64,000 bases of DNA from Blastobasis lacticolella (taxonomy: Eukaryota; Arthropoda; Insecta; Lepidoptera; Blastobasidae), in assembly GCA_905147135.1 (NCBI GenBank), contig LR990053.1:7638501-7702500 (forward strand), given 5' to 3'. Below are positions 1 to 11,269 of the stretch, piece by piece. Both the position numbers and the translations under genes were made by a program. The notes below the pieces were generated by a model, which saw only the letters and a list, made by a program, of their open reading frames with translations, was not told the origin of the DNA and searched no databases. Each line of letters begins with the position of its first letter. The stretch's first letter is position 1.

Positions 1-1388
1 TGGCAGACGCTGTGTTTGTGTCCTTCCTGCCGTCTGTCCCTCTGTATCTATGTCTGTATGTAGTTACGCTTAGATCTGTTAAACTATGCAACGGATATTA
101 ATGCGGTTTTCAACAATAGATAAGAGTGATTGAAGAGGTAGGTTTATACGCAACAAAAAATGGGTAGGTAGGGGTAAAGTAAGTGTAAGTGTAGGGGTAG
201 GGGTGGTCGCGCTGGGCCCACTAGTATGAAATACTTTAAATCCCTTCTAGTGGAATACGGATGATGAGGAAAATGTACTGGGCGAAGTCACCTAAGGCAC
301 TGTGTCAACATTTTAAAATTCCAATTAGTCCGTCAGTTAGCTTGAAAAAACTATATAAATAACATTTAAACGGGGATTACATAAGGATCTTATATCTGTG
401 ATGAACGAGGAAACACTGCAATGTATGTAATGGATCCTTGGCGATTGAAGTCGCATGCCGTTCGGGAATCGTTCCCTTTATTTTGTATCCAAATATTTTT
501 AAATTCATAAATCCCTTTGGAACAATGGCCAAACCTATTTTCCAATGGAATTTTGGACTGTACTGTTTATTAAAAATATTTTTATTCGGACCCCATTTAT
601 TGATGACGTAACTACCTGTAATTTATGTGCCGCGTCGCGTCGTTCCGTTTTTCAAAAGTCACCTGTGTTAATATCGAAATTATAATGGACTGGGCACGTT
701 ACGCTGTATTATTTCATTTGCCACAATTTTATACATTACATTTAGGTAAAGCGACGCTGTTAGCATGTGGTTGAGCAATTATCGAGTAGGAACAACAGCT
801 GCCATCAAATTGGGTTCGCCAACAGAGCGGCCGTGCTGGCGGGACGGTGATGTCATCCCGCGTGCCCCACGCCCGCCATCCGTCAACAACCAGCATGTAC
901 TCGTACCTGCATTATATTGGTTAACGACGCTATATAAAGGTAGCGCGAAGGTATGAAATTCGACATATTTTACTAAAATTGGACACGAAGTAGCATCTAA
1001 GTTATGTGGATGACCGCGGGGCAGCGATGTGGATGACTCGTTTAATGTTTTAGCGTTGGTTTAGTATTACTTTATTTGTTATGCAAATATTTCGTTTGTA
1101 ACTAAATAAATTTTCTTATAAGTACTAGTTATCTTTAGCAGGCAAAGGCGAAGTATGGGTGGGGGAAGGCCTGCGATTCTGACTCATACATCACGTACAA
1201 GCTTCGCATTAATTAACTTAAATGACATCAACCTTACTTCCTTGACAATGCGATAATCCGCTTTTGTACGGCGATATTCCTTCCCGAGCGAGTTCTCGTT
1301 TCCGATATAAATTATCGGACGAGGTCGTTGACTTTCAGACGTGTTGTTTATTGTGGGATACAAAATAATGGCCATTGATGAGGTTTGC
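1..1388. other. Non-coding stretch, nothing recognised
   Basis: AT-rich sequence with only short open frames that lack codon structure or recognisable motifs. A G-rich stretch (about 160-210) is low complexity. I see no gene, RNA or bounded mobile element here. Confidence 0.5.
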
Positions 1389-1552
1389 ACGCCAGTGGTC
1401 AGCTTTGACAGTGATGCGTACACCGAATCTTAATTTTAAAGACGGTAGCTAAATCGTGTCGTGAGCATATCCTTTTTATACAATGTCGTGAGTGAGCTAT
1501 TGGTGACGTCGATTGTCGATAGGTATACAATATAATAATGCAAATTACCACT
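1389..1552 (+). repeat. Dispersed repeat, copy 1 (partner at 14494-14645)
   Basis: The stretch begins ACGCCAGTGGTCAGCT and runs through ACACCGAATCTTAAT, AATCGTGTCGTGAG and GTGACGTCGATTGT. The same blocks occur in the same order and orientation in the polyubiquitin leader intron. Copy 1 has an extra piece after the first GTCGTGAG, so the block GTCGTGAG occurs twice. No terminal repeats or target duplication are visible; the class is unknown. Confidence 0.6.
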
Positions 1553-2040
1553 TATTTCACGTGACCAACATTACTATTCAATTTTTTGTGGTAGGATCAC
1601 CCACCTACATACCGATCTTGTCTTCATTACACTGTATTGTTTGGTGGTTAATTCCAATGGCCTTTCCGAGCGACCAAACCACTGCACAACAGTTGGAACT
1701 AACAACATGACTCGCGTACATACACGGAGGATCGTCGAGAAAACAGAAAACTGCCTCTGTGGTCAATGGTTTCCAGAATGTAAACCGGTAGCGATCACCG
1801 CATGGTAAGAAGCAGTTTATACTATACTAATGTTAAACTGGAGAAATCCGGATTAAGCCTAACTACACTGATAATTATTTCCGCACATGTAAGACCCTAA
1901 GCGATTTCTACAAGCAAAGTTAATAAAGTTGCAGCATCCTTGGATTAAGAACACCTTATCACCTACAAAAGTGGCCGTACCAATCACAAATCGACTATCT
2001 GCTCATGCGAAGACATGACATCGACCATGTATTCAATTGC
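1553..2040. other. Non-coding stretch
   Basis: No gene recognised. The right part may be the worn 5' portion of the plus-strand RTE-type remnant that becomes recognisable from about 2041. Confidence 0.4.
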
Positions 2041-2822
2041 ATGGTCATCCAAGGCGACATCGATTGGAGTGCAGACACCACAGCTTCCCGCAAATCATGG
2101 TCTGACAAACTCGATTACCCCTGACGAAGTGAAGTGGTCTCTGGCACGTATGATAAATGGGAACGCTATTAGTCGTAATGACTAGATGTGAAACACTGGA
2201 GACCCGAGGCGTACTACTGCTCACTAACCTACTGAACAAGACGTAGCCACAGGGCGACCGTGCTTATACCTGGCGCACAGGGCATAAACATTATACGTCT
2301 AGGGCAGTGTACATGAGTGCAGATTTTATCAAACTTATGAACCATACAATGAAGCTTTACGACGAACGTAGGAATACCAATACGGCTTCAGGCCGGGAGG
2401 CAGCACTGCGCATATATGCAATGATAATTTTCACTTATTTTGCAGTAGAAATAAATCTCTTTGATTTCGCATTTCTCGATCGGCACAGTATTCCTCGGGA
2501 GGTAATATTCTCGTGGGCGCTAAGATCTAAATTTGTGCCCAAAGCGTAATGTTATAATGTTCCCTTCCCGATTAAAGTAGGTTTTCACCAAGTCTCTGTT
2601 CTGAGCTCTTTTTCCTTTTGCACTGTACTGGATGTCCTCTTAGCAAAATTCCGGGCAAGCCTCGCATTGGTGAGCTGGCACAGGCAGGATCTTGAGACCA
2701 GGGCAACTACATGAAAGGAAGCGCTAGAAATCGCGGGTACTCTGCAACTTGGGCCAAATGACGGTAGAAACGGCAGTGACCTGTGACCCTAAAATCCCTG
2801 TCAAGCTCAAGGGGCTAAGGGG
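2041..2822 (+). mobile_element. Decayed RTE-type LINE fragment (reverse transcriptase)
   Basis: Conceptual plus-strand translation in shifting frames gives reverse-transcriptase pieces: a fingers-type piece near 2105-2185 (ITPDEVKWSLARMINGN), a palm piece near 2485-2545 (IPREVIFSWALRSKFVPKA), and a downstream thumb-type piece near 2780-2815 (VTCDPKIPVKLKG). Matching thumb blocks recur at 27480 and 42860. Many frameshifts and stops make it non-functional. RTE assignment comes from motif memory, not a search. Confidence 0.6.
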
Positions 2823-2829
2823 ATCGTCA

Positions 2830-5800
2830 TCATCTTTGCGCTCTCGAGCGCGGCACGCGAGGGCCCTGGGTCCGTCTTCCTACTCCTTTTGATTTACTAC
2901 GCTCGGTCTTCGGCATCCTTGGTGGTGAGTTTGTTAGGACGCATGTCATTCTTAACGACGTCTACCCATCGCTTCTTGGGCCGGCTTCTCCTTTCTGTGC
3001 CTGGCGGGGGTGGCATGGCCAGACATTTGTTCCCTACGTAATTTTCTAGTCTGCGCAAACTTGGCGTTTCGAACGCGGTCATTGCACGTCCACCGCAGCA
3101 TCTTGTACAGGTCTAATGACGGTCTTGTAAACCTGTCCCTTCAGTTTCATCGGAATTTTGAAGTCACAAATGACACCCGTCACCTCACGCCATTTGGCCC
3201 AAGCCCAAGATTTTGACGTTGCTGGTTATGTCGCCGGTTGCGCTAAGAACCGATAATAGGTATCTGTCCGCTCGGTTGTTCATGATATTCACGGCTGCTG
3301 TCTGACAGTACGTCTTATATAAAGTTGAACAGAAGTGGGCTGAGCACGCTCCTGGTATATCCCAACGGTAACATGGAACAAGTTGAGCCAACAGCAGTCT
3401 AACTATGAAAGCTGAATCGCGGTACATGACCCGCATAATGCCAATAAAGGCCTCAGGTACCAACTTGGAACGCAACGCCCACCAGATCATCTAACTAGAG
3501 AAACTGTCAAAGGCCTTCTGCATGTCCAGATACAGAAAATGCGGAAGCGTTTTCTTAGATATGTATCCCTTCATGAGAGTTCTCAGAGCAAATACGGGGT
3601 TCATGGCCCCAACGGACACCCCGAGACCGTTCACAGCTGTGGGATCCAAAAGTCCACAACACGTTCGAAGGGTTTTATGGTGTGAGACATCACCCGCACA
3701 TTTATATCGCGATCATTGCGCCGAGCCCTTACCTTTAACACTTTAGCTGCGAACCCAAATTTAAAAGAGTCAGGCGCGGTGCTAACAAACGCGGCCAAAT
3801 GAGTCGAGCGTATAGCCGCCGAAATATACCATACGCGTGTGCGGACGACTCATTTAGAAGCCGCTTCACGCACTGGCGCAACGCGAGTGCGATAATTGCT
3901 GTACTCCTACACCGAGCGGTTACCTTTAAAGACTGGAGTAATGATACTCAGCCTCCATTGGTTGGGTATTTGCTCGGTGAGGAGGATGCGATTATAGGTC
4001 GGTAAGGATGCTCACACCACGAGAGCCCATCCATTTCCACGTCTCAATAAGGACTCCATCGAGTCCTGACAGCTTTCCGGTTCTTCATGCGGCGAAGAGC
4101 CGTCTCGACTTCCTCAGGCGTTATCACACTTACAGGTCCTGAGTTTAGAAACTCAGGCGCACCCGAGAACAAGCTAATACTGTCTTAGAACCCGCAGCAA
4201 ATAGAATTAAGAAGGTAGGAGTAGGAAAGATAGTTATTCCGACTTTCAGAAAGGAATTTCGCATAACAGGTAACCGTGAGTTACACAGCGACAGAAATAA
4301 GTTTTTCCACGTCAGACGATTCCAACTTATCGTACAAAAGACGTAGGTGGTCTCGTCTGGCTACCGCTCGCTTGGTGGCACGTTTGGCATCCCTGTACGC
4401 AGCGTGGTCTTCAGGAGATCTGAGGGCCTATCGGCTATCTCAGTGGACAACTGAATTTGACATAAAAAAATCTGACACTACTCTAATTTGGTAGACGGTA
4501 TTGGCAGTTTTCAACGTAGATGACGTGGTGTAGAATTATCTAGTGTCAAATACAGTTGTCAACTGAGTTAGCCAATAGCCCCGCTGGACGTCTGACACTT
4601 TTTAAAGAGGGCTTTCTTCACCCTAATCTCCCTCTGGTCTGTGTCGCTCCACCACCATGTCAAGCCTACGTCTACGCCTAGACACCCAGTACCGTCCGCG
4701 CCGCCTGTGATAGTAGCATGAGTTCTTTGCCAGATTTGTTGGACGGGTTCACCGTCTGTTAAGATCGTTGACAGTAGCGGCGAACTCAGAAAGAACTGAG
4801 ACTTGGTTTCTTCAAGCAGCCACTACCGGGTTTAGAGTCGGCACATGGCGGCGCTGCTCGCGGTATTTGCCTTGGGGTTAAGCGTAGACCCATCATAAGG
4901 ACCTGGTGTTGGGCAGTGAGACTCTCTCCGGGTATGACTTTACAGTTGGATGATCATCACAGCCCGTAACAGTCCACTGCAGAACTTAGGGCCTCTCCAA
5001 CGAAAGGGGAGGTTATTGCCATAATCTCCACGCTTGGCAGGCGGGTTGGAGATCGCAGTATTTAAAGAATACAATGGAAAATGCTGCTGCCCATTTTCCA
5101 GACTACGGAGACTTAATCTTTTGCCTCCAAAACATTAGTCGCCTTGTACGACACCCATGAGTGTAAAGGGTTGGTGCTATTCTACTCTGCCGGACACCAC
5201 ACGGCCAGTTGGATACTTTGCCAATATTGTCTCTCCAAGGGAGAAAGTAATCAACCTAGGTGGCGCTCCTCCCCACTCCTGTAAGCGCTCAGATGCTCGG
5301 TTTTCTTTTGTATAAAACGTGTTCACGACGGCCAGATCGCCAGCCATACACGTCCGGAGAATTTCTTCTTTCAGCGTTACGGCTCCCAAAACCAAAACCG
5401 CTGTGAACACGCCCAAATTCCTCAGACTTCTCACCCACATGACCGTCCAGATCGCCACCCACAATACCTTACGACATCGTTTACGTCCAAGACGCAATCC
5501 CGGAACTCCTCAGAGTGCACCACCGCCACCCCGTTATCCCCACTCAAGGGAGCCAGCGTAAATTAGCTTGTAGCCGTTCCCGATCTTACAACAGTGCCCC
5601 TGTTGCCTCTGCATTTGGTCTCCTGCAGTGCCACCTTACGTATGGCGAGTACGTCGGACAGCTCACGAGCACGCCTGGTTAGCGTGCCGACGTTCCAGCT
5701 AGTGAAGCGGAATTTTGTTTGGGCTAGCTTCATTAACCAGGTCCGCCCTCGGCCTGGTAGCCCTAACCCATTTAACACACGAGATAGGGCCCGACGCCCT

Positions 5801-5995
5801 ATCCGTGCCAGATTTCTGTACTGAACTTGAAATAATGTTTGCGAGGTTTATGCTTTTACGTGCGGTGACACCCATCCATTAGGGAATAACCGATTCGCCA
5901 GAGCCTTAACCGTCTGCCAGCAGGGGGACCATGTGCAGGTGAGGTTGGCTTCAGCCCCTGAGATGGTGGTGGAGCCCCATACCTCCCCTACCCCA
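2830..5995 (-). mobile_element. Decayed near-full-length RTE-type LINE
   Basis: On the minus strand the parts lie in the normal LINE order. The start of an AP-type endonuclease is near 5735-5590 (FTSWNVGTLTRRARELSDVL, then ALQETKCRGN). A later endonuclease piece is near 5370-5290 (LAVVNTFYTKENRASE). A fingers piece is near 4120-4060 (PEEVETALRRMKNRKAV), the palm is near 3490-3200 (WWALRSKLVPEAFIGIMRVM), and the C-terminal tail is near 3060-2890 (RPKKRWVDVVKNDMR then TTKDAEDRA). Endonucleases of this family are often mislabelled craniofacial development protein 2-like. Frames are broken many times. It is interrupted by the retroposon at 4952-5205, and the outer limits are approximate. Confidence 0.7.
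4952..5205 (+). mobile_element. ~255-bp retroposon, copy A, with 9-bp target duplication
   Basis: The element runs from GATCATCACAGCCCGTAACA to CCGGACACCACACGGC. It is flanked by the direct repeat CAGTTGGAT at 4943-4951 and 5206-5214, which marks the insertion into the minus-strand RTE remnant. Related copies lie at 9974-10280 (minus), 23851-24132, 34941-35199 and 52341-52530 (5'-truncated). It has no clear coding capacity or tRNA-type internal promoter. Duplications of variable length (9 and 13 bp) plus 5' truncation point to retroposition, perhaps a LINE 3' end or a SINE. Confidence 0.75.
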
Positions 5996-7353
5996 AATTA
6001 TTTTGAAGTGGTAGGATGACAAAATAATGTTTTAATAGTCCAGCTTTTGAGTAATGTTTCAAGGTCAAATAAATGTGAAATACAATCATCAAACAATAGC
6101 TTGTAACAAGAATGCAAAAAACTGACAACTTAATGTCCACAATGTTTTTATAGCATCAATGAACAATAAAAATACGTTTCTATTCCCACACCATAGAAAA
6201 CTGTGTGATTATGAAAACACTAACAAAACAATAGCTGAAACAAAATTATTGTTATATTCTACTTCGTTTAAAACTATTCCAGTAGTAATCCAGAGCAACA
6301 GAAATATTATATTGGGGCTTGAAAAGAACGTATGATTATCCATTTTCATATATAATGCTCCTAATGCGAAGAGCAGTTCTTTATTATACACACCTAAATA
6401 AATATATATTTTCTTGATTAGGCCTTTTTTCATTGTGTTCATGCTACTAACCTAACAAAGTCTGGGTGTGCTTACAAATTAATTTGAAATATTTAGACTA
6501 CTCTGGCAGCTAAAATTGGGGGCTAAAAACGAAGGGCCATATCATCCTCATATTTAGATGACCAAATTCTAAATCCCCCCCATCTAGTACACCAGTCTCT
6601 TACTCTACTGTATTTCTTAAAAGTGCAAATAATTATTAGGTACACGTAATTTCGTGGATATTTGTAAGCAAAGTGCATCATATTATTCTCAATTCAATAA
6701 AATGCAGGTTCTTACCATTAATTTAACTAAGTCAGTAATAAGTTTCATTATATTATTGTGAAACAGCAAATCAGGAAAGTTCTGACCTACCTTATAATTT
6801 GACTGGTTGAGGATTGAGGAATGTCCTACACATCGCACCCCAACTTTAAAGATCAATAGATCGTAAGTTGTGGCCACACAAAACAATTATTTAATGCTAG
6901 TTAATCACCTAACACTATTATTGCACATCACTACACGCAGAAGGCAGAGCAAGCGAGCGCGGTGGGCGAGGACGATCCAGCCCGCCTACAATCATCAATG
7001 GTGCCATGGTGTAGAATACCGTGAACTTTCGTTCGTGCCATATAGTACACGCAAAACATGGAATAGAGGTAGCAATACTCACCCGTAAAGTCAGAGCCAA
7101 TTAGCGAGATGAACTTTTCGATCAATTTTCAATACATTCTTAAAAATTAACCATAAAAATTATAAAACTCGAAAACCGTAAACACACACAACATACGTCA
7201 CTCACTGAGAGTCCGCCATTTTGTAAATATATTTTTATGTCTGTCTTGTCTATGGTAAATCAAAATAAAAGTGGGCTGTATGGTGCTATTAGACCATTGC
7301 CATGCCTCTCGAGGGAGACAGAATAAAAAACGTCCATGGTCTAGGAATTTCTT
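5996..7353. other. Intergenic, no supported gene
   Basis: AT-rich sequence. The minus strand has a short start-like exon at 7219-7206 (ATGGCGGACTCTCA before GTGAGT) and a donor-like site near 6790 (AAG/GTAGGT). I could not join these into one open frame, so no gene is called. A minus-strand open frame at 6442-6209 could form two hydrophobic segments but has no recognised relatives. Confidence 0.35.
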
Positions 7354-7770
7354 AAGCGCGCTCCACATGTTCGCAGAAACTTCCGGCGAAACTTTTGCCG
7401 GGACTTTGGTCGAATCTCTACATTCTCGTCTATTAGGGATGTGGTGGTGTCAAAACGCGCGACATTTTATCGATTCATCGGTGTAATATCAGTAATCTAC
7501 TGTAAACAGGGTCACAGAGGTGATAGCACCTGCTCTACTGTAATTACTTGATCTACTAATATCCTGGATCATGGTCAAGTGTACCCCGAACCTGTTACGG
7601 GAAAAAGCGCTAGGAATATAAATATAAAATCGATCGAATCGAGACGACAACAAACAATCTCTACTTAGTCTATGAAATAGGCGAGACATGCCAAACATGC
7701 ACGGGACTACACGAATACTACCTCTACATTCTCGTGTTCCCGCGGAACTGTCCACATGTGGAGCGCGCTT
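7354..7770. mobile_element. Foldback MITE, 417 bp, tandem copy 1
   Basis: The copy opens AAGCGCGCTCCACATG and closes CATGTGGAGCGCGCTT, a perfect 16-bp terminal inverted repeat. Copy 2 follows after one base with a 418-bp period. The interior (about 7508-7580) resembles the 3' part of the SINE at 50064-50413: GTAATTAC, CTTGATCT or CCTGATCT, and CCTGGATCATGGTC occur in order. Minus-strand open frames here are by-products. Confidence 0.75.
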
Positions 7771-7771
7771 A

Positions 7772-8188
7772 AAGCGCGCTCCACATATTCGCCGAAACTT
7801 CCGGCGAAACTTTTGCCGGGACTTTGGTCGACCCTCTACATTCTCGCCTATTAGGGATGTGGTGGTGTCAAAACGCGCGACATTTTATCGATTCATCGGT
7901 GTAATATCAGTAATCTACTGTAAACAGGGTCACAGAGGTGATAGCACCTGCTCTACTGTAATTACTTGATCTACTAATATCCTGGATCATGGTCAAGAGT
8001 ATCCCGAACCTATTACGGGAAAAAGCGCTAGGAATATAAATATAAAATCGATAAAATCGAGACGACAACAAACTATCTCTACTTAGTCTATGAAATAGGC
8101 GAGACATGCCAAATATGCACGGGACTACACGAATACTACCTCTACATTCTCGTGTTTCCGCGGAACTGTCCACATGTGGAGCGCGCTT
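7772..8188. mobile_element. Foldback MITE, 417 bp, tandem copy 2
   Basis: This head-to-tail duplicate of 7354-7770 differs at scattered positions only and keeps the end GGAGCGCGCTT and the start AAGCGCGCTCC. TTA precedes copy 1 and TTA follows copy 2, so a 3-bp TTA target duplication for the whole dimer is possible (start taken one base in). That would suit a PIF/Harbinger-type element, but the assignment is inference. Confidence 0.75.
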
Positions 8189-8662
8189 TAGCGGGAAAAT
8201 GTTTTGCCAAAAGTTTGGGCCGTTGTAGAGCGTCCTTAAAGATATGTGATTGAACTAGTGTCCACCCTAGCGTTCACGTCACGATCCTTGTCGCACAATA
8301 ACTCGTGATTGGAGATTACTTTACGAACATTCCTCATTAATAGAGTGGAGGTCCAAAAAAGCCCTTGCTTTGAGCTTTCTGACTGCTCCAAGGACTACTA
8401 CTACAAAAAAACATGACTCGGCCTTATTAAAACCACATAAAACCTCAAACAATATCTTTGTAAATCGTGTGTAAAACCTTTACTTGCCCAGATAACTTGC
8501 CTAGTGCGTCGTTGGCTTTAAATATATTTTTTTTTCTTTACAATTTATTTTAGGTAAAAAAAGTAAAAAGTCAATCTAACGCATCAGCTGATTTTTGTTG
8601 ATAATTCAAATGGTAGGCGCAATGTGCTATTGAATTTTATTTTACATAAAAGAAATGTGAAA
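8189..8662. promoter_or_regulatory. COX16 upstream region and leader, with short upstream ORFs
   Basis: No gene besides the COX16 leader. Just before the start are ATG codons in unfavourable frames: 8610-8633 (a 7-codon ORF, with a second in-frame ATG at 8622) and 8654-8659, a bare ATG-TGA. If included in the transcript, these could lower initiation at 8663. The transcription start is not evident. Confidence 0.4.
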
Positions 8663-9066
8663 ATGATTACTAAAGGCAATATTAATACCTACATCGCATC
8701 TTTGCGGAATACTATCAGCATTCTAGGTCAACGAAAATCATTTAAATATGGAGTTCCTTTCTTTTTATTTATTGTAGGAGGATCATTTGGATTACGAGAA
8801 TGGACACATATTAGGTAATAAAATACTTCTTAAATTGTTTTCATTGCTTAGTAAAGCAATTTATCTAAATATTTTTTTGTTTTAGATACCAATTCTCAAA
8901 TGTGAAAAGTATATCAAGGGAGGAAGCAAAGAAAATGGGCCTCAATAAAGAGAAAGATGTCACTTTAGAGGATGCATATGACGAAATTCAGAAGCTAGAT
9001 ATTGATAACTGGGAAAATAAAAGAGGACCAAGACCTTGGGAACAGCAAAACCAGAAAAAAAAGTAG
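8663..9066 (+). CDS. COX16: Cytochrome c oxidase assembly protein COX16
   Basis: Two coding exons, 8663-8814 and 8886-9066, joined across a 71-bp GT-AG intron (gtaata...ttttag) that splits an Arg codon, giving 110 residues; human COX16 is about that size. COX16 is a small single-pass protein of the inner mitochondrial membrane that helps assemble cytochrome c oxidase, acting around copper delivery to subunit 2. The sequence shows a short basic N-terminus, then KYGVPFFLFIVGGSFGLREW (about residues 29-48: the membrane segment plus the family's GGSFGLRE block), and near the end the conserved NKRGPRPWE. Met at 8663 is the only in-frame ATG before the conserved core; the longer reading from 8624 would need a GTG start. 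A polyadenylation signal lies at 9413. Identification rests on motif recognition and is strong. Confidence 0.93.
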
Positions 9067-9973
9067 AGTTGCAAAGTAGTCAGGCGGAGTAGATTTTTCA
9101 CAATATCTATTTATCTATTGTGGATACCTTATTTTTATCTTTCGTGACAGTAGTGTTTGCAGAATTAAAAATAATATATTGTACCATTGCAAGGTACATT
9201 GACTGGGAATTTAATTTGTCATGTTCAATTTATTATTATTATTATATTAGTCTGTATAATACCACTTCTGGGAAATGGCCTCCCCCGATTCTTTGACACT
9301 TAGCTGATGGCTACATCAAGTTAAATTTTTAAGTTTTAGTTTTTTTTTTAGTGGTAATTGTTAAGTTTACTATCAGTGCATTAGTTTATACTAAAAATGC
9401 ATTTCAAAGAGCAATAAATAAGTAAATAATTTTTATTTTTTTATAATTTTAATGCTAACTTTGCCAAAAGATTGAAATAAGACGAAAAGATTTTCGAATA
9501 TTCCATTAAAATTCATCACCTATATTCCAAACTGATAAGTCATTATATCAATATTTTTCCTGCCACATAAATGTATTTAATAATTGCATTGTGTGGTCTT
9601 TCTTGTACTTTTGCTTGTAATTAGTTTAAAATGAATGGTTGGGTAAGTAGTCAATAGATAGCAGTCGTCATAAGTTTTGTCGAAGGCCCCTTGTGGGCCT
9701 AAAACTCAGACCCTAGGAGATTTAAACTAACCATTAGATTAGTCTGTTGTAACTCAATAGGTACTTATAATATTTGTAGTTATATCTTTTTCATCTTTTT
9801 CAAATATAGTACCTAAGCATTATATCTATAGTATTTACTAATTAATCTTACTATAGATAGATAATCAAAGAGATAGATTATAAAATATGTCTCTGCCTAA
9901 GTCAAAGTTGCTAGTCTTTATTAAAAAACGTGCAAAGAATATAATTTGTGTCCTGCAATTTATTGAAAGCCGT
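9067..9973 (+). terminator. COX16 3' UTR and downstream AT-rich spacer
   Basis: AATAAA at 9413-9418 is a plausible COX16 polyadenylation signal. The rest is AT-rich, with a short ATT run near 9231. No other gene is seen up to the repeat that begins near 9974. Confidence 0.45.
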
Positions 9974-10280
9974 TAGCCGTGCGGTGTCCGGCAGAGTTGA
10001 GAATAGCTACAACCCCTTACACTTGTGGGCGTCGTACAAGGTGACTAACGTTCGAAGCAAAAGATCTACAGTTTCCATAGACCGGAAAACGAGCAGCAGC
10101 GTTTTCCATTTTTTTCTTTCTTTATACCACTATGTTGGCAAACAAGCGGCCTGCCTGATGGTAAGTGTTATATTTATAACACTGCGATCTCCAACCCGCC
10201 TGCCGAGCGTGGAGATTATGGCAATAACTTCCCCTTTCGTGGGAGAGGCCCTAAGTTCTGCAGTGGACTGATATGGGCTT
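9974..10280 (-). mobile_element. ~255-bp retroposon, copy B (minus), with an insert
   Basis: Reverse-complement relative of the copy at 34941-35199: it ends in the complement of ...CCCATATCAGTCCACTGC and starts near the complement of CCGCACGGCTA. It carries about 50 extra bases near 10105-10162, including GGCCTGCCTGATGGTAAG, a string I associate with another common lepidopteran repeat. No clear target duplication is visible. Confidence 0.65.
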
Positions 10281-10299
10281 AGGCGTAGGAAGGGGGGTG

Positions 10300-10400
10300 G
10301 GCCGGGTGGTGGTTCACTGGCTGTACATTGGCGATTGACTCGGCTTCATCGGCCACTTGAGGGGCCAGGCCCCCCTTGGGAAAATACGCCAATGGCTATG
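10300..10400. repeat. Dispersed repeat, partner at 27031-27122
   Basis: Shares CTGTACATTGGCGAT, GGCTTCAT, GGGGCCAGGCCC and TACGCCAATG with 27031-27122 in the same order. CATTGGCG near the start and CGCCAATG at the end are complementary, so it may be a small foldback. Class unknown. Confidence 0.5.
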
Positions 10401-10403
10401 GGC

Positions 10404-10800
10404 TGTGATTATGAATTGATTGAAGCTAAGCTACAGAGCTTCGAGCATCGCCGTAGGGTTGCGCGTCTATCGGTCTTCTACAGGATGCATTTTGGAGAGC
10501 GTGCGAAACAGCTGCACGACCTCATTCCGCCGGGCCCTTTTCGCCATCGGGAAACGCGATCCGGGCGAACTCTTCATCCTTATGTCGTGGATCTTCCGTG
10601 GAGCCGCTTTGGAATGCGTACGGCTAAGGAATGAAACGCTTTGCCTGCGAGTGTGTTCCCTGATCACTATAATCTGGACGTCTTCAAGGCTAGAAAGAAT
10701 AGGCTGTTCCAAAACAGGCATGCTCCATCTTCGGCCGCATCGTTACTTATCACCAGGTGAGATGGCGGTCAAATGCCTGGATAGTCTAATTAAAAAAAAA
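10404..10800 (+). mobile_element. LINE 3' end: reverse-transcriptase C-terminal domain
   Basis: Shifting plus-strand frames read EHRRRVARLSVFYRMHFGER, QLHDLIPP, HPYVVDLPWSRF, RTAKE followed by a stop in place of the expected Trp, then [20 protein letters not shown]. The run finishes in a short A tract. This is the tail typical of a CR1/Jockey-group LINE in Lepidoptera. Similar tails occur at 45221-45600 and, shorter, at 44110-44250. 5'-truncated and not functional. Confidence 0.65.
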
Positions 10801-11020
10801 AGCATTTGAAGCTTCTATCCTAATAATCATCCATTCATCCAAAGTTTCAAAAGCTAGAGATAGAGTAGGTACTAATTTTAAACCCAAAGTTAAAACAGTT
10901 TCTGGGGACAACATCGCGACTCTTCATAGGTACAACCCTCTATGTATATTATGTCCATATCCTTGTTCGTCCAAAGTACTCCAAACAAGTATAGCTAGGT
11001 ACTTACGGTAAATCCTACAG

Positions 11021-11208
11021 AGGGCCTAGTGTGAGTTCCGCTTCGATTTTACTTAACTATCGCGTTTGCGTTTACGTCGAAATTAGTATGAAGAAAAAAC
11101 TTCATTTACGTACCACTAGGCGGCGCTATATATCTTTTCATACTAATTTTCACGTAAACGCAAACGCGATAGTAAAGTAAAATCGAAGCGGAACTCACAC
11201 TAGGCCCT
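11021..11208. mobile_element. Foldback MITE with ~72-bp arms
   Basis: The arms 11021-11092 and 11137-11208 are inverted copies with only about three mismatches, starting AGGGCCTAGTGTGAGTTCCG. They are separated by roughly 44 bp. CAG flanks both ends (11018-11020 and 11209-11211), a possible 3-bp target duplication. Confidence 0.8.
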
Positions 11209-11269
11209 CAGGTATCCGTTACACGTTAAGAGTGTGCTGGTGGAGTCCGTTTAGGACACTCAACTTACG

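Noticed and set aside
6209..7219. Minus-strand multi-exon gene
   Set aside because: Start-like ATGGCGGACTCTCA and donor-like sites exist, but joining them runs into stops and no motif is recognised.
7489..8173. Pair of near-identical 88-codon minus frames
   Set aside because: They are the two copies of the MITE dimer read in a chance open frame.
8624..8662. Longer COX16 start at 8624
   Set aside because: It relies on a GTG start; the first in-frame ATG is 8663 and gives the family's usual length.
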